From: Baffinella frigidus
Taxonomy: Eukaryota > Cryptophyceae > Cryptomonadales > Baffinellaceae
Assembly: GCA_026770585.1 (NCBI GenBank)
Contig: MU646315.1
Coordinates: forward strand, 126,993-176,192
Direction: 5' to 3'
Length of the DNA: 49,200 nt
Shown: one piece after another, positions 21,890 to 32,484 of the stretch
How the letters are laid out: the number at the start of each line of letters is the position of its first letter
How positions within the stretch are numbered: position 1 is the first letter of the stretch
Program-made: the position numbers and the translations under genes
Notes under the pieces: model-generated
The model's input: only the letters and a program-made list of their open reading frames with translations
The model's database searches: none
What the model was told of the DNA's origin: nothing

Positions 21890-21975
21890 CGCCACACTCC
21901 CATCAGCCACTTAGCACCCATCAGCCACTTAGCACCCATCAGCCACTTAGCACCCATCAGCCAATTAGCAGCGAC
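21890..21975 (+). repeat. Four 18-bp tandem repeats
   Basis: CCCATCAGCCACTTAGCA is repeated, the last unit reading CAATTAGCA. No gene is recognised in 21,666-22,067. Confidence 0.9.
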
Positions 21976-22067
21976 CGAGGAACTTTTCACCTGGAATCCA
22001 AGGTGACGCCACGCTCCCATCACGCTTGAATAAACACAGGGTCTCCTGGCACATCACAATCCTGTTA

Positions 22068-22228
22068 CCACACAGCGGACTGCGGTGGGATTTTGAATAA
22101 CCCCTAACCGATAAGACCTAGGACCCTACAGTAGGCAACCCGTAGGGACATAGGGCGGTTCCTATGGATAAGGTAACGGAAACTCAGGCCCTCGGCGCCC
22201 GAAAATCCCTTCGTAGCCCGCTGTGTGG
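22068..22228. mobile_element. Family B element with clear inverted ends
   Basis: Starts CCACACAGCGGACTGCGGTG and ends with the inverse CGTAGCCCGCTGTGTGG, followed inward by GGGATTTTGAATAACCCC and CGAAAATCCCTTCG. The interior CCTACAGTAGGCAACCCGTA matches copies at 12.8, 13.6, 28.9 and 48.4 kb. It is the best-bounded family B copy (161 bp). Confidence 0.85.
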
Positions 22229-22299
22229 TCAGGCGATCGGAAGCCAGAACCAGGATTTCACGTGGTGTACGATGTGTATATCGCAGGTTGGCAACACAG

Positions 22300-23765
22300 G
22301 TTATGTACCTTTTCAAGCCAGCACTGCTCCTCGACAACCTCTTGATGGTGATTGTCCGGAAGGCAATCCCGTACGAACATACCTATGCCCCCACGGACCC
22401 TAGGGCCGTCCCAGGGTCCTAGGGTCTAACCGACTCTTGGCTGATATCATCCTCATCGATTCTTGGCTGATGTCCAACCAAGAATCCCTTGGTAGCCCAC
22501 CATGTGTGTAGGAACTGTTTGAATGCAGCAGTGCTCCTCGATAACCTCCTTGAAAGTGATGGCCCCACTGTAGAGTATGCTCACCTAGTCTCCGGGGGGG
22601 GGGTGCATGGTCGCAGGGTTGGTATCAACAACGGCCTCCCAAGCACCCTGTACCTCTTGGAGCCAGCACTGCTCCATCATGGCATTCCGTAGGGTGCTAT
22701 GTATGGTACTACGCCCCGTCAACTTCCCGTGTGGCATAGTCAGCTAACCCGACTAACTGTGGTGTGCAGCGAACCTGCCAGCAGTTCAGGCTGGAGGGTA
22801 TGCAGTACGGTGGGGTGATACGCAACACCGGAATGAGGGCGTCCTCCCTTACCTACGGTAGGGAGTTGCGGGATTAGGGCGTCCATGCTTACCTCTTCGA
22901 GCCAGCACTGCTCCTCGACGACCTCCTCGATGGTGATTGTCCGGAACGCGCGCGCCACGTCCCCCTCTGGCATCACCGCGATTCCGCACACGCACTCCAC
23001 CTGGTGCAGGGGTTAGGTTTCAGGGTTTAAGGTGTAGGGTTGACACATACTACCCACACCCCAGCCCGCAGACGCACTCCACCTGCACACACAACGGAAG
23101 GGTCAGCGTGCTCATGCTATGCTCTCGTGGCCACCCCCACCCACCCACGCCGTCACTTGCATTATCTCAGCGATCACGCACACTCCACCTGGTGCAGGGT
23201 TGAGACTTTAGGGTTTACAGATACGGGGGGCATCTGTGCAGGTTGGCTGGGGTGGGCAGGCACGCGATCCGTCACGTGACGCCCCCCTCTGGCATCACCG
23301 CGATTCCGCACACACACCCCATCTGCACAATCAGCGCCAATCAGCGCCCAACCCACCCCACCCACGCACACCGCCACTTGCCGTATCTCAGCGATTCCAC
23401 ACACATTCCACCTGGTGTAGGGTGTAGGAGGACTGCTCCTCGACGAGCTCCTCGATGGTGATTGTCCGGAACGCTCGCGCCACGCCCCCCTCTGGCATCA
23501 CCTCTCGCGATCCCGCAGACGCACTCCACCTGCCCGAGAGCAAGTTATCCAGGGCGGCACCCCTCGAGGCCGACTGCAGCCTTTTCCAAAATGTCCGTTT
23601 TACACTTGCGTCCGGGTGTGTACGAGACTCGACATGGCCACCGTGTGGTCCTTTCAGTGAAGACCGTGCAAGATCAGGACTGCCCACCCCAGCCACGAGA
23701 ACGGTCACTTGACGTCCCCCCCCGGCATCACCCGCACACACACTCCCACCCACCAGCCAGCGAGA
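22300..23765 (-). repeat. Cloud of partial exon copies around 22,893-23,000
   Basis: Copies keeping the 3' end and donor side of the exon lie at about 22,303-22,365, 22,515-22,560 and 22,648-22,690. Copies keeping the 5' end and acceptor side (CACTCCACCTGGTGCAGGG, GGCATCACCGCGATTCCGCA) lie at about 23,160-23,205, 23,280-23,325, 23,385-23,425, 23,435-23,545 (nearly full but frameshifted) and 23,715-23,760. At least eight fragments surround one 108-bp exon. Confidence 0.8.
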
Positions 23766-24369
23766 CACGTGGAAGCGTCTCACTTACCGAACCGTTTGCT
23801 TCAGACGCGGTCCTACCACACGAGGCTACCCAGGCGAACAGAATAAAACGGACTTTTAAAGTTTTATGGGCAAATGATCACGTTTCCGCCCGCTGAGCGG
23901 TCGGACCTGTGTAAAGTCGCTGCTTTTCATCTGAAAATTACTACACACGTTTAGAATTGACATTTATTCTGTTCGCATAGGTAGCCTCGTGTGGTATGGG
24001 AAGAGAACGTGCGATTATCACGCGGATCAAAACCAACATGACCACCATGTATTCCCTTCCGTGAAGGCCGCAGGGGTGGTCAGGACTGCCAACCCCAGCG
24101 ACACGCGCCATACATGTCAGGACCTATCCTAGGACGAGCCCGCCCCGGGCCGTTAGATCAACTGTAGATCTAACGCCCCGGGGCGGGCTCCCACATATTT
24201 TAGCCTTTTTCAGGTACAACCTTGATCACGCCCCCCAGATTTTGGGGTTCTTCAAATATGTGTAGTCTGCCGAGTGGTTTGCAAGGGAGCTTACAAAGTC
24301 AGGCAGCGAGTCGATCCATGGCGTGAGGGCTGCGCACGCCTCCACCAGCGCCGCGCTGTCCGTCAACAC
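22893..24369 (-). CDS. Two exons of an unrecognised minus-strand gene (partial)
   Basis: Exon 24,369-24,295 (acceptor ACCGCAG, then VLTDSAALVEACAALTPWID, ending LPDF, donor GTAAGC) and exon 23,000-22,893 (acceptor ACCAG, VECVCGIAVMPEGDVARAFR, ending CWLEE, donor GTAAGC). Both are phase 0 on each side, so they join cleanly, though further exons may lie between them. The upstream and downstream ends of the gene were not found. A GGTTGAT heptamer array sits directly 5' of the first exon, as in other introns here. Helical, acidic segments (TITIEEVVEE) do not point to a family I know. The many partial copies of both exons support these edges as genuine splice sites. Confidence 0.55.
24125..24195. 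repeat. GC-rich hairpin
   Basis: GAGCCCGCCCCGGGCCGTTAGATC and the inverse GATCTAACGCCCCGGGGCGGGCTC surround a short AACTGTA loop. The near-perfect stem is about 24 bp, between exon copies and the 24.3 kb exon. Confidence 0.85.
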
Positions 24370-24374
24370 CTGCG

Positions 24375-24660
24375 GTTCATGGTTCATGGTTGATGGTTAA
24401 TGGTTGATGGTTGATGGTTGATGGTTGATGGTTGATGGTTGATGGTTGATGGTTGATGGTTGATGGTTGATGGTTGATGGTTGATGGTTGATGGNNNNNN
24501 NNNNGGTTGATGGTTGATGGTTGATGGTTGATGGTTGATGGTTGATGGTTGATGGTTGATGGTTGATGGTTGATGGTTGATGGTTGATGGTTGATGGTTC
24601 ACGGTTCATGGTTCATGTTTCATGGTTCATGGTTCATGGTTCCAGGTTCATGATTGATGA
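24375..24660 (+). repeat. GGTTGAT heptamer array with assembly gap
   Basis: More than 25 copies of GGTTGAT, with GGTTCAT variants at both edges. Ten Ns at 24,495-24,504 interrupt the array, so its true length is unknown. Confidence 0.95.
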
Positions 24661-24732
24661 TGTGGTGTTCATGGTTCAGGGGTTGGTGTCCAGGTTCAGG
24701 GTGCAGGGTTCAGAGTGTAGGATGCAGGGTCC

Positions 24733-24782
24733 GTGAGCCGCACACGCCTCCGACAGCGTTTTGTCAGCACCCACGGTAGCAC
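24733..24782 (-). repeat. Partial copy of the 24.3 kb exon
   Basis: The reverse strand reads VLTKTLSEACAA, a degenerate copy of the exon start VLTDSAALVEACAA. It keeps the 5' half and lies upstream of the parent exon in the sense direction. Confidence 0.65.
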
Positions 24783-25000
24783 ACAGCCTGACTTTCATTT
24801 CGGACGACAAATGAATCAGTTGCACTGATTGGCCATCAGTTAATTAGGCGACATAATTAAATGTTAGCCTCCCGTGTATAATTCCTCCTATGCAACCTCC
24901 TATCAAAGTGAAACTAATGCAGGTAGCTTCCGAAATTAACTGGGCATGTGATCGCAAACAGGCAGGCCACACTGCTTCGGCGCGAGAGTCCCACAATTTC

Positions 25001-25130
25001 CTAGCTCTGCGTCACTTACTCTTGCCTCCTCACTAAATCCATTTAGATGCTCTTTCTACTGGAGCGTTTGTACGGAGTCCTGATCTAAATGTATTGAATG
25101 AGAAGCCAAGATTAACTGGGGCAGCGCTAG
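25001..25130. mobile_element. MITE-like element, CTAGCTCTG family (copy 4)
   Basis: CTAGCTCTGCGTCA at the left and GGGGCAGCGCTAG at the right, with inverse arms AAATCCATTTAGAT / ATCTAAATGTATT. Length 130 bp. Confidence 0.7.
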
Positions 25131-26687
25131 ACTTGTACCTGAACCGGGCAGGTTCTTCACCAGCCCGAGAACCAAACCGGGCAGGCTCAGCACCAGAAAC
25201 ACCCCTACTCAAGCACCAGCCACATCATATCATCATTCGTGGGATCTGCGTCCTACTGTTTGCCCCTCCGACGGGAGTCTCGCCTCCTGAAACCAGGCAG
25301 GCGAAGCACCAGAAACGTGTCTACATACGAAAGAGTCACGAGCCTCTCTTCGGGCCATCTGCGATCCAACTGAACATCCACTGGCGATAGGATTGCCGAA
25401 TCGTCTTAAGACGCATAGACTTATGGATCACTCACCTATAGGCTCGAGAGTCATAAAGAAAGAGAACCAGAATTGCCGAAAGGGCTCTCACCCGGCCCTC
25501 AGAGAGGCCAGACACGGAAAACCCGCAGCTGAAAGTCAATTGTTTCCGTTGGAGAATGTTCCGCCGCGGTGTAATCACTCGTAAAAGTCAACCGGGAATA
25601 ATTGGGGTCTCACCCGGCCCTCAAAGAGCTCTTCGAGGACTGAAACCCCGCGCTCATCGAACCGAACATCCAGCGGCAGTGGGATCGCCGAATCGAGGCA
25701 TCCAATAAATTCAATCATGATTCTCGGGATCTGGGTCTCACCCGGCCCTCGGAGAGCCCTGACGCTCCGCGCTCCGAGAGAGGCTTGCCGGATTCCTTGA
25801 CTCCGCCTTCGCCGCCGCTTGATAGCGCGGAGGCACCTGGAGAGGCGAGAGAAGTCAGAGCGTGGAGAGATGTCAGAGAGGGGAGATAAGTCAGAGATGG
25901 GAGAGACGTCAGAGGGGGGAGGGAAGTCAGAGAGGGGATAGAAGTCAGAGGCTTCCCCGCGGCCGCCTCTGTCCCTTCTGCGCCTCTCGATAGCGCGGAA
26001 CCACTTGGAGAGGGGGGGGAAGCGAGATTTAATAGCGTGACAAACACGATCGCGGTATGGAGCCAGGGGGAGAGGTGCGACGAGACCAGAGGGATCAAGC
26101 TACCCGCTCGATGGGAGAGAAGTCAGAGCCTTCCCCGCTATCGGTGTGCCTTCTACGCACACCCTCGTATCAAACGGAGAGTTCCGAAGCGGGCTCGACT
26201 TAAGGCTCACATCCCGGCTGCCGCCTCAGTGCCTTCTGCGAACACCCTCGCATCAAATCATCAAATTTATTGGACACCCGTAAAATCACGAAATCGAGCA
26301 TCCAACAGAGAGTCACACGACCTTTCAGCCTTTCCAGCTGCCGCCTCTGTCTCTTCTGCACACAACCTTTCATCAAATGGAGAGTTCCGAAGCGGGCTCG
26401 TCCCACGGAGGGCCCTTGGGGGGTGATTCAAAAGTCAATTTTCCAAGATTTTGGGAGGAACACGGGCACATATCGCCAAAAGTTGACAAAAACGGCCTCA
26501 CGGCTCCAAGAACGGACACCGGATAACCCTCGAAGGGCCTTGCGTGGTCGAGGTGCATAGACGTCTGGATCGCTCATCTCCAGGTTTGAGAGTGACACAA
26601 AAGACGAGGAAGAAACGGAGAGTCCCACAACATTCCAGGCAACTAAATGGAGAGTCCTACGCCCTTTCAGTCAAAGGTCGTGGTGTT
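25131..26687. repeat. Mosaic of degenerate repeats, no clear gene
   Basis: TCTCACCCGGCCCTCAGAGAG recurs at about 25,487, 25,608 and 25,738. GTCAGAG(A/G)GGGGAGA units tile 25,850-25,950. TCAAA(C/T)GGAGAGTTCCGAAGCG recurs at 26,168 and 26,375, and CCGCCTCTGTC(C/T)CTTCTGC at several places. A GGCTCGAGAGTCATAAAGAA motif resembles one at 6,728. Open frames here follow the repeats. Confidence 0.6.
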
Positions 26688-26954
26688 TTACCAGGGCGGT
26701 AACCAACCCGGGAAGAAGTCTACCAGGAAACCCTGCGTGGTGTCAAGCGTCGAGGGAGTCTGGACAATCGGCGGGTTGGCGACTCTGCGAGATCTAATCC
26801 GGGCGGATGTTTGATCTAAATTAGATCCGCCAGTAGGGAATTTGAGCCGGTAGTCTTCGTTCTCAAGGAAACGCTCCAATTCCTGATAGCGGCGAGTATT
26901 TACATTAAGAACTCGCCAGGATGCGATCTTCAGGCGCGGACAAACCCCTCGCAT
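26688..26954 (-). other. Short open frame, possible enzyme-domain fragment
   Basis: The reverse frame from ATG 26,954 reads LKIASWRVLNVNTRRYQELE, then RFLENEDYRLKFPTGG. The opening loosely resembles the start of endonuclease/exonuclease/phosphatase domains (KIASWNVN), but the key Asn is Arg here and the rest of a domain is missing. The 3' part enters repeat sequence. Treat as a fragment or chance likeness. Confidence 0.2.
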
Positions 26955-26964
26955 AAGCAGCCCC

Positions 26965-27060
26965 TCAAGTTGACATGCTGGGTTCGCGGTACAAATCCGT
27001 CAACTTTGGAGCGGAAAAGAGCCCAGGCTCACCAAATAGACTGAGGCAGAGGTAGGTATC
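26965..27060. mobile_element. Partial CTAGCTCTG-family element
   Basis: GTTGACATGCTGGGTTCGCG, TCCGTCAACTTTGGAGCGGA and CTCACCAAATAGACTGAGGCAG match the element at 45,340-45,485. The left end is unclear. Confidence 0.55.
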
Positions 27061-27434
27061 GCTGCGCGATGTTGCAGGCGCGGACACGGCCATCGCAAAC
27101 TCAGGCCAAGGCCGCCACGCAGGCAGATGGCGAAGAGTGTGCAGCACACCACAGTGTTCACCGCCAAGAAGAATCAACTAGTGCTCTCCACGCCAGAGCG
27201 CGCGAGTGAAACAGACACCTTATCCACGTCAGATCTGACGTCGTGAACTTGTTATACACGGGATTTCCCCTGCGAGCTGTCAAACGTGGATGTTTCGAGC
27301 CCTCTGGCGTGGCTCGTTGATTCTTTCCAGCCAGGAATCCGGGAATCCGGCCCGGATCCTGAGGCCGGCCGGTCCAACGTTGCGTACTTTTGAGGGTGTT
27401 CAGAAGATACTGAGGCGGATCCGGCTTACGGTGC

Positions 27435-27725
27435 CTAGACTATCCGAGCACTCAACTCACGGCGCAAGAGTAATACACGAAGAGGAGATGTTTTTGGAGA
27501 AAGGGCTCTTTGCCAACAGCAAAGGGAAGGGGGTTCCGCACCGCTATCGTCTAGTGCCTCCCCCTCTCCCCCACAGTCACCCACCTCGATCCATGCTGGC
27601 TCTGTGCCAAGCTTTGCTAAGAGAAAGGGGAGGGGGTTCCGCACCACTATCGTCCAGTGCATTCCCGCCACAGTCACCCACCTCGATCCACGCTGATTTC
27701 CCGCGCGGACCCTCCCCTGCACCAA
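27435..27725 (-). other. Tandemly duplicated coding-like segment
   Basis: The reverse strand carries two ~100-bp direct copies (GCATGGATCGAGGTGGGTGACTG.. and CGTGGATCGAGGTGGGTGACTG..; SAWIEVGDCGG in one frame). An acceptor-like TTTGGTGCAG follows a long telomere-like array. It could be an exon of gene Y plus its partial copy, but no reading phase is decisive. Confidence 0.3.
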
Positions 27726-27734
27726 AGTCCCACC

Positions 27735-28800
27735 AAGGTTTAGGGTTCAGGGTTAAGGTTTTGGGCTTCAGGGGTTTGGGGTTTGGGGTTTGGGGTTTAG
27801 GGGTTTGGGGTTTGGGGGTTAGGGTTTGGGGTTTGGGGTTTTGGGGCTGTGGTTTAGGGTTTAGGGTTTGGGGTTTGGGGTTTAGTGTTCAAGGTTCAGG
27901 GTTAAGAGTTTAGGGTTTAAGGGTGCGGGTTTCGGGTTTCGGGTTTAGGGTTTAGGGTTTCGGGTTGAGGGTTTGAGGTTTAGGGTTTAGGTTTGAGGTT
28001 TAGGGTTTAGGGTTTCGGGTTCAGGGTTTAGCGTTCAGGGTTTGGGGCTCAGGGTTCAGGATTTAGGGTTTGGGGTTGAGGGTTGAGGGTTGACGGCGTA
28101 GGGTGCGGGGTTCAGGAATCTGGGTTGAGGGTTCAGGGTTTGGGGTTTGGGGGTGATGGGTGAGGGTTGAGGGTGGAGGGATGAGGGTGTAGGGTTTGGG
28201 GTTTAAGGTTCAGGGTTGAGGGTTCAGGGTTCAGAGTTTAGGGTTTAGGGTTCAGGGTTTAAGGTTTAGGGTTTAGGATTTACGGTTTAGAGTTTAGGGT
28301 TTAGGGTTTAGGGTTCAGGGTTTAGGGTTTAGGGTTCAGGGTGTAGGGTTTAGGGTTGAGGGTTGAGGGTTTAGAGTTCAGGGTTCGGGGTTTAGGGTTT
28401 AGGGGTGAGGGGTGAGGGTTGAGGGTTGAGGGTTTAGGGTTTAGAGTTCAGGGTTCAGGGTTTAGGGTTTGGGGGTGAGGGGTGAGGGTTGAGGGTTTAG
28501 GGTTTAAGGTTTAGGGTTCAGGCTTGAAAGTTGAGTGTTTATGGTTTAGGGTTTAGGGCTTATGGTTTTGGGTTGAAGGTTTAGGGTTTAGGGTTTAGGG
28601 TTCAGGGTTTAGGGTTTAGGGTTTAGGGTTTAGGGTTTAGGTTTTGGGTGTAGGGTTCAGGGTTTAGGGCTGAGGGTGTAGGGTTTAGGGTGTAGGGTTT
28701 AGGGTGAAGAGTTCAGGGTTCAGGGTTTACGATTCAGGGTTTAGGGTTGAGGTTTGAGGGTTCAGGGTTCAGGGTTTAGGGTTCAGAGTTTAGGGGTCGG
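27735..28800 (+). repeat. 1-kb telomere-like heptamer field
   Basis: Over a kilobase of TTTAGGG, TTTGGGG, TTCAGGG, TTGAGGG and TGTAGGG units, with perfect TTTAGGG runs near 28,590-28,640. No coding content. It is probably an intron of a minus-strand gene, judging by orientation. Confidence 0.95.
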
Positions 28801-28864
28801 TTTTTTTTGGTGTGTCTCTGTTGTCAAGACGCCGCAGGCAAACACGTCGCCCCAACCAAACATC

Positions 28865-29040
28865 GCTCTACAAAGGGATTTCATGAATAGCCCATATGTG
28901 GATAATCCTTAGGGCCCTACGGAAGACAATCCGTAGGGACATAGGGTTGTTCCTGCGGATATCTGTCCCTACGGATAACCTATCCAATTCTTGGCCAGAA
29001 TCGGCCAAACAACCCCTTCGTAGCCCGCTGAGTGGGGTGG
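28865..29040. mobile_element. Family B palindromic element
   Basis: AAGGGATTTCATGAATAGCCC at the left and CCCCTTCGTAGCCCGCTGAGTGG at the right, with CCTACGGAAGACAATCCGTA and TTCCTGCGGATATCTG inside. It abuts the end of gene Y exon coding sequence. Confidence 0.75.
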
Positions 29041-29074
29041 GTGCCCGACCAACGGCCATATTCGTCCTCCCCAC

Positions 29075-29804
29075 AAACTCGACGAGCAGGCGCTCGCCCC
29101 ACAGCAGCTGAACGCGCGCCCCAGCCACCATCATCGACTCGTCGGTGTCGCCAAGCAGCTCCGCGCTGACGCTCAAGGACAGGCGCGCGCCGCTCTTGGT
29201 CTCCAGCGTCGCGTCGAGGTCTGCGCATGGAGATCGGGTGCCGGGTTTAGTTGAGCGAGAAGAGGGGGAGGTGGGTCGGTACGAACCGCCTGTTTGCATC
29301 AAAATTCGAGAATTCATGGCTTCTGCGAACAAGGATCGACTGGCCGGGAACGCGCCTGCGAACCACTCCCCGTCTGCCCCACCTCTCCGCTCCTGCAGCT
29401 CGTACTTGATGACCCTGCCCGGAAAGCGAAAGCGTCAGCGCTGATGCTGGCAAAGTCCCTCGAAGAACAAGCTTGCATGCCGATGCACGAAATCCAAGAA
29501 TCGGTCAATCGTCGGGAGCGGTTGCCCCACCGTAACGACTCGTTCAGCTCGCCCATCTCGCGCAGCCCGTGGTGTCCCAGCTGCACGCGATGGAATGGGC
29601 GACGTCAGTCGCAAGGTTGCCTGCAGAGTCTGGTGGAAACGCGCTCAGGATTCATGAAATTCCAGAGAGAACACAAATTCACACATGCAAGAGAATGTAA
29701 GGGGGGGAGACCTCGCGTTTGTGCGACTGCGTCCACTCGTGCAGGGCGGGCCGCACTGCGGCCTCGAGCCACTGCTGGGCGTCCTGCCAGGGGTATCCCC
29801 CCAT
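29075..29804 (-). CDS. Gene Y: unrecognised protein, four exons (partial)
   Basis: Exons 29,804-29,712 (MGGYPWQDAQQWLEAAVRPA.. HKRE), 29,580-29,537 (LGHHGLREMGELNE), 29,414-29,383 (VIKYELQERR) and 29,220-29,075 (LDATLETKSGARLSLSVSAE.. GARVQLLWGERLLVEF). Phases 0/0, 0/2, 2/1 and 1/0 are mutually consistent, with GT-AG borders. The ATG at 29,804 may be the true start or an internal Met after an AAAG acceptor. Downstream exons would lie beyond the family B element and the telomere-like field. A second copy of exon 1 and a decayed exon 2 lie at 32.5-33.0 kb. The last exon has beta-strand-like alternation. I do not recognise the family; the 32-nt third exon is the weakest call because a plus-strand frame is also open there. 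Confidence 0.5.
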
Positions 29805-30150
29805 CTTTGCGAACAAGAGAGAGGAGACGAGAAGGGGTTGCATGAACTGATTTGAATCAAAATGTCAACTTTTGGACGAAGTGGACGATGTTTTCAATCA
29901 ACTCTGCCATTGTGTTCTATTCTCATTCTCCCTATCAAGGTGGGCGCCCGCTTGTGTTGTGCTGGTGCTGGGGGGAAGGGGACGCGTTGCTGGATAGATC
30001 GGCGGCGTAGGGCGTTGCAGGGTGCTGACTCAGCTGCGTCCAGAAGAAAAGGGGCGAGGTCGGCGGGGTGTGTGCTGTTCTCAGGGTTTCATAGAGCTAT
30101 CCACACCTGGATTGAAGGGGTGGTCTCAGCGGCTTCGGGGGGAGCGCGGG
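29530..30150 (+). repeat. Segmental duplication, copy 1
   Basis: Shared with 32,485-33,310 in the same orientation: the CTCGC.CAGCCCGTGGTGTCCCA region, gene Y exon 1, GCATGAACTGATTTGAATCA, and about 290 bases ending GGGTTTCATAGAGCTATCCA.. GCGAGCCCAGATG. Plus-strand frames through the last part stay open in both copies (GCVLFSGFHRAIHTWIE.VVS), but most differences change amino acids. Confidence 0.85.
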
Positions 30151-30499
30151 GGCGAGCCCAGATGCGAGGCATGCTGTCTGGTCCGGAGCAGCAGCATGTG
30201 GCGAGTGGGTGCTGCGAGGAGCTGAGGCACTTGCTGCTACCGGGAGACGGGGTGCGATCCGGCGGGGGTCTGGCGCCATTCGGGGACACGTTCCCGTGTG
30301 CGGGAGGGAAGCTGCGGTATCGGTCGTGCACGGGAGGAACTCACGAAATCGAGCGGTTTGCCAGCGGAGGGCTGCTGGCATGCAGCCATCTACCAGACTT
30401 GCCTGGAGCGCGAGCGGTGTCCCCTCACACGAAGATCCCCAACAGACGAACAGACCAACAGACAGGCAGGACCGCTAATGCCCAACCCCACCCCTGCAG

Positions 30500-32019
30500 A
30501 TGTTCGCGATCCTTGCTATGACGCGGTTGGACGAGGCGGCCGCCCCGGAACCGGCGATGAACCGCGTGAACATGTCGGGAGGCATCCCGGCGCCCCCGGC
30601 CAGCTACATCCCGCCGACCGGCGCGTCGTTCCTCACGTCTGACCCCACCCCGGCCTGACAGCCCGATCCCGCTCCTGACAATGCAGGGGACAGCGCACAG
30701 CACGCTGGAGCGAGCAGGGCAGGCTCCTCGGATGGGCGAGGGTTCGCATGTGATGTCCGATGGAGCCTTGGATGGGTCGTCGGGAGGAGGAGGCTGCATG
30801 GGCGCTGGAGCATCCGGGGAGCGGGCGGTTGTTCTGTCGGCAGCCACGGGCGAGGGCAGAGCACTTGGGGAACTCTCTCGAAACAAGCGTGCACGATGGA
30901 AAACGTGTTCAGGAGTTGTGCTGGGCACCCTCGCTGTCGGGCGGGAATGTTGGCGACTGCGGGGTCGGGACATGGCGGGTGCTGTACAGCGTGCATCCGT
31001 GGAGGGTTCGCGCTGAGCTCAGTTCACGCGGGGCGAGCGGGATCCTATTTGTCTCAGCGCTCACGCTGCGGCAACCCGCCACTCGCGTACTCGCGCTCCA
31101 CGTGTGTCTTGTTTGAGGTCGCGAGCGCGAGAGGGGGGTGGCGAGAAATCAGAGTAGGTTGGGTGCAGTGAGCACAGGAGCACAGAGCTGACGCGGCAGC
31201 CCTTGTGCGCAGCTGGCCGAACGTGTACACCAACCTCAAGAACATCGACTACTGCGTCGACCAGTTCGACCAGCTCACGTGCGCCCCCGCTCCCTCACGC
31301 CCCCCTAGATTCGAGAGCCTCGCGATTGTTGAGAAATGGTTGGTGGGTTCTTCCAGGAGCGATCACTCCCCGTCAACCATTCCTCCTGGTGGTCAACTTT
31401 GGCACAGGCCATGCCAAATGGCTGTCCAGTGATTTTTCGAAACACGCACACCCAAAGTGCACTCCGTCCGAAACGGAACCGTGCGGGAGCCTGGCCGCTA
31501 TCAGACGCTGGAACTCAAGCGGGTAGAAGGTTTCAGCTGGATTTGATTACCAGGTTCCAGCTTGACTTAATTATCGGGGCTAGAGGTGGGTGAGAGGAAT
31601 CTTGGAGCGTCTTACTTTTGACTGAACCGGGAAGGTTTTGTACCAACCAGGATGGTGCCTCAACTGGGCATCATCAGCACCACACACGCCTGAAATTTAT
31701 CAACAGTTGTTAGGCTATCGAATATGCCAACGCGTGAACCCCCGGCGATGGGTTGCTGGACCTCGGTGTGCCAAAGTGCACCCTCTTTCAACGGTTGCCG
31801 AACCGCGGCGACTCGCTTGCCTTTCCGTCTCTGACCCACCGCGGCAAATCGCTTTCTGTCAGTACCCGGGATGGGCCCGGCTAAAGTTGTCATCCCAATG
31901 TCATCTCCCGAGGCGGGTCCGTTCTCACACTTTCCTTTCCGTCTCTGACCCTGCCCCTCCCGAGCAGCAACCGCGTCAAGTGCATCAAGGCGTTCACCCA
32001 CGGTCCCTTCCTCTCGTAA
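30500..32019 (+). CDS. Gene Z: unrecognised protein, last three exons
   Basis: Exons 30,500-30,636 (acceptor CCCCTGCAG; MFAILAMTRLDEAAAPEPAM.. YIPPTGASFL), 31,213-31,278 (WPNVYTNLKNIDYCVDQFDQ) and 31,968-32,019 (NRVKCIKAFTHGPFLS, stop). Both introns interrupt Thr codons in phase 2 (AC/C), with donors GTCTGA and GTGCGC. The first listed exon starts in phase 0, so earlier exons exist upstream but were not found. The last intron has a partial upstream copy of its own acceptor tract (CCTTTCCGTCTCTGACCC at 31,820 and 31,938). No family is recognised; 84 residues is too little to infer function. Confidence 0.5.
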
Positions 32020-32209
32020 GCGCTCCGCGTAGCTCTCGAGGTCGCAAGTGAGGCGAGGTTGTGAAAAGTGGGGGGGTGGGGGGGTGGGGCGGGGGCGGGA
32101 GTTCAGAAGCGGGGATGAAGCTGATGGATATTGCCCTGGGGGTGGTGCTGTTAAGAGCTGAGTACAGTATGTCAGAATCAAACATAGGGCGGCAAGTGCA
32201 CTGGCTACC

Positions 32210-32440
32210 TCACTTATCCCTTCAGTGGCGGACGGGCGAATATTCACCCTAACTCGCCCTAGGCAGGTCCTAGAGCCCTACCGTAGAGCGTATGCGCCTA
32301 CTCGCCACTTGAGGGATAAGAAACCGCCCCCCCGAGGAGGACCCTACAGTACATGTACATGTAGGGCTATGCCTAGGGTCCTGTGGTGGTCCCTAGGGGG
32401 GGACGGTTTCTTGTGAGCGAGGTACCCCTGTAGCGTAAAT
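32210..32440. mobile_element. Composite family C / family A element
   Basis: Family C (TATCCCTTCAGTGGCGGACG.. CTCGCCACTTGAGGGATA) runs directly into family A (AAGAAACCGCCCCCCCGAGG.. TTGTGAGCGAGGTACCCCTGTA), the A copy having lost its left tip. It suggests one family inserting into another, or recombination at shared cores. Confidence 0.75.
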
Positions 32441-32484
32441 GTACAAGGGCGACGGGATTCGGGCGCGTTTGGTGCTCCACCGCA

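Noticed and set aside
24384-24609. Regular short repeats resembling a CRISPR array
   Set aside because: Uninterrupted 7-mer tandem repeats with no spacers, in a eukaryotic intron.
27735-28800. A chromosome end (telomere)
   Set aside because: Variants are mixed, unique sequence and genes lie on both sides, and similar fields occur at many internal sites.
28801-28866. Reverse-strand FGWGDVFACGVLTTE, resembling a protein-kinase DVFAFGVLL segment
   Set aside because: Under 20 residues, no acceptor or donor that fits gene Y phases, and no other kinase motif nearby.
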